From Bacteroidota bacterium (GTDB taxonomy: Bacteria > Bacteroidota > Ignavibacteria > Kapaibacteriales > HRBIN21): a stretch of 64,000 nucleotides of DNA. Location of the stretch: positions 4,007 to 68,006 of the forward strand of contig JAUQPL010000005.1 in NCBI GenBank assembly GCA_030550395.1, read 5' to 3'. Of the stretch, positions 46,117 to 56,100 are shown piece by piece; position 1 is the first letter of the stretch, and every line of letters starts with the position of its first letter. A model generated the notes under the pieces. It worked only from the letters and a program-made list of their open reading frames with translations. It ran no database searches and was not told where the DNA came from. A program made the position numbers and the translations under genes.

Positions 46117-47370
46117 TCACCACCGGTACATCACCCCCAAGCTCATCAGGGGAAACTCGCTAAGGCTACCATCAAGGGCAATGATAAAAGGGCCAAAGTC
46201 CCGGGTAAGCCCGAGGGTGAGTTTCCAATTAGTATGGGTGAAGACAGGACGCACAACTTGCGGTTTGGTGTCGCCCGGTTGCTCCGGCGTCGGTTGTTTG
46301 GACTCAGGAAGCAAGCCTAGCTGGATTTGTACCTGTACCGGTAGCACGAAGGTATACTCCGACTCTATCCGTATCCGCTCCCAAGCAGCACCCAGGTAGA
46401 ACGTTGTCTGCCAAGGGATGACGGTATGCGCCAAGTGGAGATTAGCACTCCAAATTGTCGCCCATGCCCGCAGGCGCGCTCCCGTCTCGCCAATGGTGTT
46501 CCGTAAAGCTGTTCCCTGGTAAACCACTTGTACCGCGCCCTCTACCGGCAGATGAGCCAGCTGCCCATACTGAGTTACACTATGCCTTAGCCCAATCCCC
46601 CAGAAAGCAAAATGCCCTACGTTGCGGTCCCACTGCACTGGTGGAATGAAGCGCAGCAACATTTCCGTCCCCCAGAGGGCACCGACTTCAAGCTGCGGGA
46701 CGGCGGCGAAGAGTGTTCGCATATTCTGCCCCGGTGGCAAGTCAAAGCGAGCTGCCGGAATTCGTGAGAGAGCAGAGTCCAGAGTTGCCCGCGCTGCTGG
46801 GGATAGGAGCTGGTAGAGCGGATCGCTCTGAATGCGGCGAATAAAGTAGTCGCGCGGCAGCTCTATCGCCGTCGGCAGATATCCAAACACGGTGGCAGCC
46901 CGTTCAGGAAGATGTATACTATCGCTGCGGATACCTTCGTAAAACAGGTAGCGCAGGATACTGGCAATCAGCCCTGCCGTATCCCGTATCACCAGTGTTG
47001 GCTGTCCCCCCACGAGCTGCACTTCCGCATACGGCTCAATCCGCAGTACGCTATCCGTCGGAGCCCGCGGTACATACGTCCGCTGATGCCCCCGAATGAA
47101 GCCGAACATGGAATGGAATCCAAATCGCAGATAGGGGTGCTCAACCCGGCGTGGGATAGAAGCGGAATGGAAGAAGCGAGCATTAGAGACAGCGTTGATC
47201 GTCACCACCAACGGCTGCATGAAAGGGATAGCGTTGAGCTCCATTAGCTCGTGCGCAAAGCGCCGCGCCACCTCCACCGTCAGTGAATCCGCCCTCTGCC
47301 CTTGCGCTTCCGCTATCCCCACCCAGCAGAGCAGGCAAACTGCACTATACCCAAACACCTGCTTCCCCAT
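46117..47370 (-). CDS. Secreted outer-membrane-like protein of unknown function
   Basis: A 417-residue protein with a signal peptide (ending AEAQG). After a helical segment (VARRFAHELMELNAIPFMQP) most of the chain is alternating polar/hydrophobic and aromatic, with short turns. It ends in LMSLGVMYRW, a terminal aromatic typical of outer-membrane beta barrels. It may belong to the DUF6588-like group of Bacteroidetes/Chlorobi, but I cannot confirm that. It lies 6 bases after the small membrane protein gene. Confidence 0.7.
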   Translation of the reverse strand: MGKQVFGYSAVCLLCWVGIAEAQGQRADSLTVEVARRFAHELMELNAIPFMQPLVVTINAVSNARFFHSASIPRRVEHPYLRFGFHSMFGFIRGHQRTYVPRAPTDSVLRIEPYAEVQLVGGQPTLVIRDTAGLIASILRYLFYEGIRSDSIHLPERAATVFGYLPTAIELPRDYFIRRIQSDPLYQLLSPAARATLDSALSRIPAARFDLPPGQNMRTLFAAVPQLEVGALWGTEMLLRFIPPVQWDRNVGHFAFWGIGLRHSVTQYGQLAHLPVEGAVQVVYQGTALRNTIGETGARLRAWATIWSANLHLAHTVIPWQTTFYLGAAWERIRIESEYTFVLPVQVQIQLGLLPESKQPTPEQPGDTKPQVVRPVFTHTNWKLTLGLTRDFGPFIIALDGSLSEFPLMSLGVMYRW

Positions 47371-47376
47371 GCCGGC

Positions 47377-47559
47377 TCAGAAGACCTTCTTGCGGATGAC
47401 GAGGTAAATGGGCACCGCAACCGCACCCAAAAGAATGAGGAAAGCCAAGTTGAGCACGAAACTGATAGCGAAGCCCAACATCCACCCCACCACCTTGATA
47501 ACCCCATAGGCAAGAAACAGTGAAAGTGCTATTGCTGCAATCGTTTTGAGTGTCTCCAC
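47377..47559 (-). CDS. Small two-helix membrane protein
   Basis: A 60-residue protein starting at GTG, with ggagtaagg as a plausible ribosome-binding site. Two hydrophobic segments (about 7-27 and 30-52) end in a basic IRKKVF. Function unknown. It is coupled to the secreted barrel-like gene (6-base gap) and lies just after the tRNA-fMet terminator. Low coding-evidence length, but start signal and spacing are good. Confidence 0.55.
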   Translation of the reverse strand: METLKTIAAIALSLFLAYGVIKVVGWMLGFAISFVLNLAFLILLGAVAVPIYLVIRKKVF

Positions 47560-47581
47560 CCCTTACTCCTCGAGGTCAGAC

Positions 47582-47616
47582 AAAAAGAAAGGTGGCGGCT
47601 TCTGCGCGCCACCTTT
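47582..47616 (-). terminator. Intrinsic terminator of tRNA-fMet
   Basis: A 10-bp perfect stem (47588-47597 with 47607-47616, 9-base loop). On the minus strand it is followed by ctttttg. Confidence 0.9.
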
Positions 47617-47624
47617 TGCCTTCG

Positions 47625-47697
47625 TAGCGGGGGCAGGACTTGAACCTGCAACCTCCAGGTTATGAGCCTGGCGAGCTACCAATTGCTCCACCCCGCG
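47625..47697 (-). tRNA. Initiator tRNA-Met (CAT)
   Basis: Cloverleaf starting CGCGGGG with anticodon CAT in CCAGG-CTCATAA-CCTGG and T-arm GCAGG-TTCAAGT-CCTGC. Initiator marks are the unpaired 1:72 end and A11:U24 in the D-stem. Unusual: 1:72 is C:U rather than C:A, and the anticodon stem lacks the full GGG:CCC, having A29:U41. No CCA is encoded. A TTTG-N12-TAATTTTG promoter precedes it inside the 3' end of the GH57 gene. Confidence 0.93.
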
Positions 47698-47713
47698 ATC
47701 ACTACTGGCAGTG

Positions 47714-47737
47714 CAAAATTACGGTGTTCGCGGCAAA
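47714..47737 (-). promoter_or_regulatory. Promoter of tRNA-fMet (TTTG-N12-TAATTTTG)
   Basis: Minus strand: TTTG (47734-47737), 12 bases, TAATTTTG (47714-47721), ending 16 bases before the tRNA. Confidence 0.6.
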
Positions 47738-49290
47738 TACAGAACGCCTTCCCTCCCCTCCATGAGCTCCCGAGACCGCTGTAGATGGAGCTGGAAGAGT
47801 CGCTCAAATACAGGGGCAGCTGGTGTACCGTGCTCCGGACTCCACCACCAGAACCAGTCCGAACCTTCAGCAGCCAGCAGATGTTCCAAGGCTTCTCTCC
47901 ACCGCATCGGGGGAAGGAGCGACCGGAGCCGCTCCAATTGCTGGCGAACTCGGGACAATTCCTCCCACGCAGCGTTATGGGCTGCGGTCCCAATCCATGT
48001 CCGCAACGCCCCCCCCACCCATGACCCTGGCCGCAACACGGATAACCCAGGCAGCGTCCCTACTGCGCCGGCGATGACTTCCCGACATGTTGTCGTCACC
48101 AGACGCTCCTCCGTCTGCAAGTACTCATCCAGGCTGCGGAGGAAACCGACTCCGTTGTCCGAATAGCTATCCCAGCAGTTTTCCCCATCCAAGGCAATCA
48201 AGACTGCAGCGTGTCGGAGAATAGACTCCCCATAATGCCGTATGAGCTCCTGCCGAATAGCAAGCAAGCGCTGGCAGAAATCCTGAACCGCCCGTTCCGG
48301 TTCCCAGCCCCCATACTGGAACCCGAGTGCGTCAGAGAGCTGACGATCGCGAAAGAAAAGCACAATCTCCCCGTTTGGCGTGAAGAAGCGATGCGGAAGA
48401 TACTTCTGCAGTTCGGGTGCCGAAGGCATAGAGCGGAATAGCTGTGCCTCGTCCGTTGCAGTCCAGCGAACACCCGCTGCAGCCATCTGGGATAGCGCTT
48501 CTGCGCTCACCGCTCCCTCAGGCGCCCACATCCCTTCCGGAATCACGCCCAGCAGCTCTGCACAGTACTGCCGTGCCCGCACGCATTGGAGCCAGGCATC
48601 ATGAGGATAGCGGAATGCCGGTTCCGGGAGCGCAAGTCCAGGATCGCTCTCCGCAGCGCTCCCAGTGTCGCACACAAGCGGAAGCACGGGATGATACCAC
48701 GGCGAACAGCTCAGCTCAATGCCGTCTCGGTGGACTACCTTGCTTAGCGCCTGAAGGGCTTCCCGCAGGAGCAGACGATGAAGCTGGAGCAAGAGCTTGA
48801 GCTCCTCACTGTGGAATCCTCCCTCCCGATGGAACCATTGGCCAAGCAGGGAAAAGCGCTTACGATGAGGAAATGCCCACACCAACTGAGTCCACAACAG
48901 CACATCGCGCCAAGTAGAAGCATCCACCGGACCGCTACAGAACCGCTCCCACAGATGCGCCATTACGGGAAAGCGCTCCCGCAGGGGACGAGGCGGCTCA
49001 AGCATACTCCAATACTGCCGCTCTGCCTCTCCAGGAGCACTTAGAGCATGCTCGCTGATTTGCTCCGCCAAATCCGTCAACCCTGCCGTGGCGTACTCGG
49101 TCAACTGGACCAACAGCGAAGGTACCACATTCAGCACGCTCCGTAAGTGCCTCAATTCACCGAAGAGGCGGAAAAGAAGTGCGTAATCTTTGACCGCCCG
49201 TAGCCGTACCCATGGTAACAATGCCTGCCCTTCCCAGCGATAGTCCGGCTGATGGTAATGCCAAAGAAAAACCACCCGCAGCGGGAGCAT
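47719..49290 (-). CDS. Glycoside hydrolase family 57 protein
   Basis: A 523-residue (beta/alpha)7-barrel enzyme of the GH57 family (alpha-amylase, glucanotransferase or branching activities). It shows motif 1 HYHQPDY (11-17), motif 3 GMWAPEGAVS with the catalytic Glu, and motif 4 ALDGENCWDSY with the Asp. No signal peptide, so likely cytoplasmic glycogen or maltodextrin metabolism. The C-terminal ~120 residues are helical. The exact specificity is not visible. It shares one base with the mutS2 stop. Confidence 0.88.
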   Translation of the reverse strand: MLPLRVVFLWHYHQPDYRWEGQALLPWVRLRAVKDYALLFRLFGELRHLRSVLNVVPSLLVQLTEYATAGLTDLAEQISEHALSAPGEAERQYWSMLEPPRPLRERFPVMAHLWERFCSGPVDASTWRDVLLWTQLVWAFPHRKRFSLLGQWFHREGGFHSEELKLLLQLHRLLLREALQALSKVVHRDGIELSCSPWYHPVLPLVCDTGSAAESDPGLALPEPAFRYPHDAWLQCVRARQYCAELLGVIPEGMWAPEGAVSAEALSQMAAAGVRWTATDEAQLFRSMPSAPELQKYLPHRFFTPNGEIVLFFRDRQLSDALGFQYGGWEPERAVQDFCQRLLAIRQELIRHYGESILRHAAVLIALDGENCWDSYSDNGVGFLRSLDEYLQTEERLVTTTCREVIAGAVGTLPGLSVLRPGSWVGGALRTWIGTAAHNAAWEELSRVRQQLERLRSLLPPMRWREALEHLLAAEGSDWFWWWSPEHGTPAAPVFERLFQLHLQRSRELMEGREGVLYLPRTP

Positions 49291-51644
49291 CAGCGGAGCA
49301 TGACAATAGTCACACCGGCACCGCCCTCACTGAGCTCAGCAAGGCGAAACTCCGCTACCGCTGGATGGGTCGCTAAGAATTGGTGCAGCGCTTGCCGCAG
49401 CGCGCCCGTTCCCTTCCCGTGGATAATCCGCACGGATACGGCATTCCCCTGGAGAGCGTTCGATAGAAACTGATCCACCGCCCGCAGGGCTTCAGCAACT
49501 CGCATACCACGCAGATCCAAGCTTGTCTGGGACGTCCATAAGGCAGCTCCCACGGTTTGGCGGGGGGGTGCCTCCGAGGGCGGCTCTGCTGGTTGCAGTT
49601 TATCCATATGGACCCGAAGCTTTAATCCGTTGAACTCCACCAGCGCCGTCCGATGCTCCTCATCCACGCCCACAACAAGCCCGACCGAGCGCGTTCCCTC
49701 TACGGTTACCCACATCCCAGCGGCAATAGAAGCTGTCCCCTTAGGCTCCTCTACTGCATTTGCGCTCTCCATCTGCTGGAGAAGCTGTGTCCATTCCTCC
49801 TGCTGCTGTGCGAACTCACGGCGGATTTCGGTTACCGGACGTTGCTGCTTGCGGATTTCCCGAAGGGTATTTTCAATCACGCTCCGTGCCTGGAGCAGTA
49901 TCTGGTGAAGTTCCTGGCGAGTTTGGGCAAGCAGTTCCGACCGACGCCTTTGCAATTGGCGAAGCTGCTCCTCGTACTGCTGACGGAGTTGCTGAGCATG
50001 CTCAGCCTGCTGACGAGCCTCCTCTTGCAATTGCTGCCAATGCTGTTGCAACCGCTGCACCACGGCAATACTTTCCTCCAATTCCCGGTGCCGGCTACCC
50101 AGAAATTGATGCGCTTGCTTAATCACCCCCTCCGGTAGCCCGAAGTTGGCAGCAATAACAAAAGCATAGCTATTCCCGGGAACCCCTGGCAAAAAGCGGT
50201 ACGTCGGTTGTAACCTCTGGTGGTCAAACTCCAACGAATCATTCTGTATCCCCTGTCGGTGCAATGCAAAAGCTTTCAGTGAAGACTGGTGTGTTGTCAC
50301 CACGAAACGCATGCCTTGCCGGAGGAGCTCCTCCAGGATTGCCGCTGCCAAAGCAGCTCCTTCGGTAGGGTCTGTACCGGCACAGATTTCGTCAATCAAG
50401 ACCAGCGTATTTGGACTTCCATGCGCCAGAATCTCACGAATCCGTACAATCTGCCAGCTAAACGTGCTCAAATTGTGTTCTATGGACTGCTGATCCCCAA
50501 TGGCGGTCACGATCCGAACAACGGGTGTCCGACAGCTTCCCAAGGGGAAAATCCCGCTCAGCGCCAGCAGTAAATTGAGCCCTATGCTCTTCAATGCCAC
50601 TGTTTTTCCCCCTGCATTCGGCCCTGAGATGAGGTGGCCGCGGACAGGCTCCCGAAACTCAATGGATAGCGGAACAACGGCAGGACGCCCCCGGGATGCT
50701 GCCAAAAGAGGGTGGACAATATTGTGAAGCACGATGTCTTCCTCATCCGCAATCACTGGCTTCTCCCCCCCGTAGAGGAGCGCATACCGAGCACGAGCAT
50801 AGAGGCTGTCCACGTACGCCAGCAATTCCAGCGAGCGCAGCGCCTCGTGCGCACAAGAACCAATCTCTGCCGTAATGACGCGCAGGATACGCTCGATTTC
50901 CCGTCGCTCAGCATCGGCAAGGAGTGCCAGCTCGTTGTTCAGTTCAAAAATCTCCGCCGGCTCCAGAAAAACCGTCGCTCCCGTCTGCGATACACCATGG
51001 ATGATACCAGGGACATGGTGCTTATGCTCCACCCGGATCGGGATGACAAAGCGTCCTTCCCGCTGGGTGATGAACTCATCCATAGCAAGCTCATCCTCTA
51101 CGAAGCGACGCAGGATATGGCGGAGACGGGTCCGCAAGCGCGCCGCCACCGTTCGCATCTCCGAGCGGATGCGCGCCAGCTCCCGGGAAGCCGTGTCGCG
51201 GACGCCACCGGTCTCGTCCACTGTATCATTAATATGCCGCTCCAGAAGCCGATTCTGGTAGAGCTGCTCCCCGATTGCCTTCAAGCGAGGGAACTCTTGC
51301 AAGCGGATAAGTTCTTGGCGGACACTCCGAGAAAGCTGCAGCAGCTCACGGACATCTACCAGCTCCGTCGGGAGCAGAAGGGCGTTCTCAATCATCGCCT
51401 TCTGCAAATGACGCCGCACATCCGGAACGGGCGACCACGGAAACGGCACTCCCTGCCGCACAAGACGCACCATCTCCTCCAGCGTTCCATGCTCCTCCCG
51501 CAACCACTGGACGTCCTCCCTTGGCCGAAGCGCCAGTATTTGCTCCCGCCCCAATTCCGACAGGCAGAGTGCAGCAATATGCTGCAAGACCTTCGCAAAT
51601 TCTAACTCCGTTAGCGCTGCCTGGAAAAGCTCCTGCTGACTCAT
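49290..51644 (-). CDS. mutS2: Endonuclease MutS2
   Basis: A 784-residue ATPase. It has the MutS-type core and clamp without the mismatch-recognition domain, then the ATPase domain with Walker A LISGPNAGGKTVALKS and LVLIDEICAGTDPTEGAALA. A long coiled coil rich in Gln/Arg follows (QLQEEARQQAEHAQQLRQQY). The C-terminal Smr nuclease domain has LDLRGMRVAEAL and IIHGKGTGALRQAL. Known roles are suppressing recombination or rescuing collided ribosomes. Start MSQQEL at 51644 is preferred; the frame is open to 51758. Confidence 0.93.
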   Translation of the reverse strand: MSQQELFQAALTELEFAKVLQHIAALCLSELGREQILALRPREDVQWLREEHGTLEEMVRLVRQGVPFPWSPVPDVRRHLQKAMIENALLLPTELVDVRELLQLSRSVRQELIRLQEFPRLKAIGEQLYQNRLLERHINDTVDETGGVRDTASRELARIRSEMRTVAARLRTRLRHILRRFVEDELAMDEFITQREGRFVIPIRVEHKHHVPGIIHGVSQTGATVFLEPAEIFELNNELALLADAERREIERILRVITAEIGSCAHEALRSLELLAYVDSLYARARYALLYGGEKPVIADEEDIVLHNIVHPLLAASRGRPAVVPLSIEFREPVRGHLISGPNAGGKTVALKSIGLNLLLALSGIFPLGSCRTPVVRIVTAIGDQQSIEHNLSTFSWQIVRIREILAHGSPNTLVLIDEICAGTDPTEGAALAAAILEELLRQGMRFVVTTHQSSLKAFALHRQGIQNDSLEFDHQRLQPTYRFLPGVPGNSYAFVIAANFGLPEGVIKQAHQFLGSRHRELEESIAVVQRLQQHWQQLQEEARQQAEHAQQLRQQYEEQLRQLQRRRSELLAQTRQELHQILLQARSVIENTLREIRKQQRPVTEIRREFAQQQEEWTQLLQQMESANAVEEPKGTASIAAGMWVTVEGTRSVGLVVGVDEEHRTALVEFNGLKLRVHMDKLQPAEPPSEAPPRQTVGAALWTSQTSLDLRGMRVAEALRAVDQFLSNALQGNAVSVRIIHGKGTGALRQALHQFLATHPAVAEFRLAELSEGGAGVTIVMLR

Positions 51645-51944
51645 CCCCCTATCCGCTGCTTGCCTCATCCTTCCGCCCGAAGAGCTGCTTCGCTCCGCTG
51701 CACCCTGCACTGATACTGCCTCCCTCGCACAAGGCTTTCCGCCCTCCACCCCCACCATGCCTTCTGCAGTACCGGGCTATATCTGAATCCATCGTACCCA
51801 TACGGTGTCCAACACCAGTCTCCTATCCTCTATCCTCACCCTTTGCAGCCCCATGCACACCCATGACTCCTTGCGACAGCACGCAACCCAATGGAAAATT
51901 CTCCCGCAGCGGCTCAGCAGCCGCAGACGAAAGAGCTCCGTCCC
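51645..51944. other. Intergenic region between mutS2 and the phosphoesterase gene
   Basis: A 300-base stretch. The open frames here are extensions of mutS2 or antisense frames without support. I see no RNA gene, terminator or clear promoter. Confidence 0.5.
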
Positions 51945-53147
51945 TCATGCCCGCTGCAATACCAGAAGAGCAATCTCCGGCGGAATCCCCATGCGCACCG
52001 CCGGTCCTACAAAGCCCAATCCCCGGTTCACATAGAGCCACTGCGAACCCGTTCGGTAAATACCCGCCCAATAGCGATAGACCAACTGAGCAACACTCCA
52101 CTCCTGCCCAGCGAAACGGAGTCCAATCTGCCCCCCATGCGTATGACCACATAAACCAAGCGTCACCGGCGCCTTGCCTTCTACCTCCCACTCCCAGAAT
52201 CGCGGATCGTGAAACAGAAGTATCGTAAGCCCTGTAGGCTCCAAGCCCGTTAACGCCCGCTCCAAATCGGCAAACCGCTGTCCTGCGCCAGTATTATCCG
52301 TACCCGCCAATTGCAGCCGTGTACCACGATGGAACAGCACCCGGTTTTCATTGACCAGTACATCAATGCCCACGCGCTCCAGCCGATGGCGGAGAGCCCG
52401 GTGCTGCTCCGAACTCATGTAATGGTCGTGGTTCCCTAGGCATCCATATACCCCAAGGGGAGCCGATAGGCGCCGGAGTGCAGCCTCGGCTATACGAAGC
52501 TCATCGGGATGGAAGTTAACAAAGTCCCCCGTCACCACGATGACGTCCGGTCGTATCCGCTCTACCTCCTCCACCGTCTGCCAAAAGATACCGTCCGAAG
52601 CAAAAGAGCCTGCATGCAAGTCCGACAGATGGACAATCCGCAGCCCCTCCAGCTCGGCCGGCAGCCCAGCGATGGGGATATTCACCGTAAACAACCGTGG
52701 GCGATACGTCGTCCGTGCCATACCCTCACTAACAGCAACGAACGGCAGGGTCATCATACCCATTCCCATCGCCGTCAGAACCCGACGACGCTGTACGTCG
52801 GGAATAGGCAAGGACTTAGGGGACCGTCGTCTCCACCACCGACACACGGCTGTCCCTATATCACGGAGTAGAAGCACTGGCAAAAGCAGCAGCTTCGGGA
52901 AGTACCACAGCGTAAGCCCAGCATAGAGTATACTCGTCAGCCCCGTCAACCCTGGCTCACCCAAACGGCGCTCTATCCAGAAGACCAGCGAGAGGACAAA
53001 CATTCCAGCACCAATCCCCCACGCCACCCGATAGAGCCAGCGCGACCACCCACGCCGACGCACCCAGCGCATCCAGTGCAGCAGAACGTAAGCATCCACC
53101 CCGGCTTGCAGGAGTGCAATGATGCTAAAGAAAAGCACCCAATGCAT
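51945..53147 (-). CDS. Membrane-anchored metallophosphoesterase
   Basis: A 400-residue protein. Four hydrophobic helices in the first ~110 residues are followed by a calcineurin-like domain with all metal motifs: HLSDLHAG, VVTGDFVNF, GNHDHYM, LLFHDPRF and GLCGHTHGGQIGLRF. This YaeI/YkuE-like group acts on lipid or nucleotide phosphates; the substrate is not evident. The short RRRVLTAMGMGMM stretch resembles an internal Tat-like motif but sits mid-protein. It lies 25 bases downstream of the VWA protein gene's... end, in the same direction. Confidence 0.88.
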   Translation of the reverse strand: MHWVLFFSIIALLQAGVDAYVLLHWMRWVRRRGWSRWLYRVAWGIGAGMFVLSLVFWIERRLGEPGLTGLTSILYAGLTLWYFPKLLLLPVLLLRDIGTAVCRWWRRRSPKSLPIPDVQRRRVLTAMGMGMMTLPFVAVSEGMARTTYRPRLFTVNIPIAGLPAELEGLRIVHLSDLHAGSFASDGIFWQTVEEVERIRPDVIVVTGDFVNFHPDELRIAEAALRRLSAPLGVYGCLGNHDHYMSSEQHRALRHRLERVGIDVLVNENRVLFHRGTRLQLAGTDNTGAGQRFADLERALTGLEPTGLTILLFHDPRFWEWEVEGKAPVTLGLCGHTHGGQIGLRFAGQEWSVAQLVYRYWAGIYRTGSQWLYVNRGLGFVGPAVRMGIPPEIALLVLQRA

Positions 53148-53172
53148 GGCGGAAATAGAACCTCAAACACGA

Positions 53173-56100
53173 TCAAGGCAAAAGGACGAAAGAACCCACC
53201 TCTACGGTTGCACCGACCCGAAGCCGATAGAAGTAGGAACCTGCACCGAGATTCCACGTCGGAATCCAGAACTCGTGCGATCCCGCAGGCAGCCGGTCAC
53301 GATGCATGTGGAAGACACGTTCACCCATCGCGCTGAACAGCTCCATCTCCACAAGTGCTGGTTCCGTAAGCCACACCGCTGCCCGGATCGGCATCCCGCG
53401 TTCTACTGGATTCGGGTCAAGCTGCACCATGCCCGCAGCGCCCAGCAGGCGAACCTGGCGCCCGTTGAGGAAGCATACATCGCGGAGCCGCACCCGCGGA
53501 TTTTGGAATCTCGGCTCTATACACCGAGGGAGCGCCGTTGCATCAGGGCAAAGCGATACCACAAGCTCCTGTTCCGGTGGAAGAGCCAAGTATGCTCGGA
53601 AGACCAACCGTAGGCTCATCGGCGGAATGTTCGGCCAATTACGACCGTTCCCCCGCAGCTCTATCTCCCCTACAGCCACCTGCTGCACCGTCCACGTCCA
53701 TGCCGGAGGCGACTCCACAGCTTCCCCACGCTGAAACTCCAGGAAGTCTGCCGGATACTTCGCCCGCAGACAGAGTTCCACCGCCTCTCCCGAAACCTCG
53801 GAAATCTGCGGATTCAACCGGATAGGGAGTATAATCTCAACCTCGGAACCGGGCAACACCCGATCCACCGTCCTCCCATCCCCGATAGTGAGCGGACGCA
53901 CCTCCCCTTGACCCCGCAGGTGCAATTCGATTGGCAGACCCTGGTCATTCTCTAACCGCACCGTCGCCGTAAAGAGAAGGGCACCCGTAGGCCGGAAGCG
54001 AATCGATAAGGTTTGCGAGCCTCCCGGAGGTACAGTGAAAGGTGGCTGCGGCGAGATTTCGAAAACCGCAGGATCACCGATGACGCGGTATGCTGTCACC
54101 CCCAGTGGCATCTCCGCTGCGCCGTTGACAAGGGTAACTGTCGTATCCCGCCACAGGCACGACAGCAGCGTACCGAAATCCACCACCGGGGGCGTTAGGC
54201 TCACTTGGATTCCGTCCCCAATCAGCTCCACGGTGTCCTCAACCCGGGGAGCCACATCGGGACCTGGGGCAGCATCACTGCGGACGAGAACATGAGCAAT
54301 ACGGCGTCCCGCTGCCTGCGGTTGGAAGGAGACAGGAATGCGCAGTTCCTCCCCAGGGGCAAGAACCCGATTCTGTGCCGCTGCCAAAGCAGCTGCATCG
54401 GGCGGAAACTCCGCTTGACCGTCAATATAGCGCACCTCCGCAATCAGGAGCGGCGCCAGCATATCCCGATTCCAAATCCGAACGTATCCCCGCTCGCTGG
54501 ATAGCTGCCCTACCACCGTGGGAGCAAACCGATACCCTTCGGTACCAATCTTGGGCAGAATCCCTACTCCTTGCAACGTTCCGGTCACAATTTCCGGACC
54601 TCCTTCAGCTTCTACCTCTACCAGAGCGGATAGAGCTCCCTCCCGTTGCGGATGGAACTCCACCGGTAAGGAGAGCACCTCCAAAGGCTGCAAGTCCCGC
54701 GGCAGTGCAGGTGGCTGCAGTCCAAAGGAAGCCGCATCCGGTCCTGCCAAACGAATGTCCACAATACGGGCTGGGATACTGTCCTCGTTGCGGACATCCA
54801 CCGTTGCCGGCGTCATGGTTAAAATCCGGCGCTGTCCCCAATCTACAGACCCTATCCGGAGCGTGGCTACTGCTCCCTCACCTTGTAGCCGAGCCGGCAA
54901 AATGGTGCATTCTGCCCCCACATTAAATTCCAACCACGCCCGATGGAGCCCCGGACGGGTTGGGCGGAAATCTACTTGCACAGTCAAGCACTCACCCGGT
55001 CCCAAAGAAAAGCCCCCCAACGGAGTGACAGTAAAACTAGCCGCCTCTGGACCCTGCAGGCTCACTGTCCCTGCAATCGACCGGGAAGCACTAACATTAC
55101 GCAGAACGCAGACCTGCTGCCGCCGTGTCACGCCAACCGCTGTCCGGGGGAAGAGTACGTCTGCCACGGTAGCCTCGCACGGCGGGTATCCCACCCCCCA
55201 GACGGTCAGCTGTGCTGGTGCCCCACAGTCGCCAACAACTGTCAGCGTCGCCTCGCGACGCCCAACTGCCTGTGGCGTAAACCGTACCTCTACCGGCACG
55301 CATTCGCCCGCTTTGAGCACGCGTCCAGCCAAGACCTGGACCAGAGCGAAATCGCCCGGATTGGTCCCGCCGAAGGATGCTTGCACAATCGTGACAGGAA
55401 AGTTCCCCACGTTGCACAAAATTGCCCCCAGCGAACTATCAACGCTCGTCCCTACCGGGGTTGCCCCAATAAAGGCGAGTGCTGCCGGTAGCTGGAGCCG
55501 CGGGGCCGCAACGACAAAGCTCGTATCACTCGTATCGGAAGTGGCCGGAACATAGGCCTGCTTGCTAATAAAGCCATCCATCCCACCGACGCTGGTTATG
55601 CGGAGTGTCCCGAAGCTCCGGGAGCCAGTGAATTCGCCTCCCTCGTACTGATTGCCGTAACCATCCCGTGCCGTCGTGGAGCTATAGTTCGGGCGCGGAG
55701 AGAGCGCACCAATTACGGCTCCCAAAACTTGATTCGTCGTCCGATACCAGCCAGTGTAAGTGGAATAGTAGTTCGGGCTGGGGCTCTGCAACCGTACCAC
55801 ACCACCTCCAGGAGCAACGCCAAAATGGGCGTGCCGTCGGAAGCGCCCCTCCACGAAAATGGTATCATTCCGCAGCGCAACACGGTCACCAAAGACACGC
55901 CCACTATTGTCCCACGTACCTCCAATCCGGTACATCCAACGGTAGACCGCCGTAGAAGCAGAGCCATCAAAGGCAATCAAAAAGGCATTCGTGGTATCCA
56001 AAGCGTTGCCTAAGGAGAGGAACTGAGTACTCCCAACGTAACACTGGGGGCTTTCGTACCAACCGACGACGTAAGCATTGCAGTTGGCATCCACTACGAC

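Noticed and set aside
50712-51605. A 297-codon open frame opposite mutS2
   Set aside because: mutS2 motifs on the minus strand are clear; the plus frame is a shadow.
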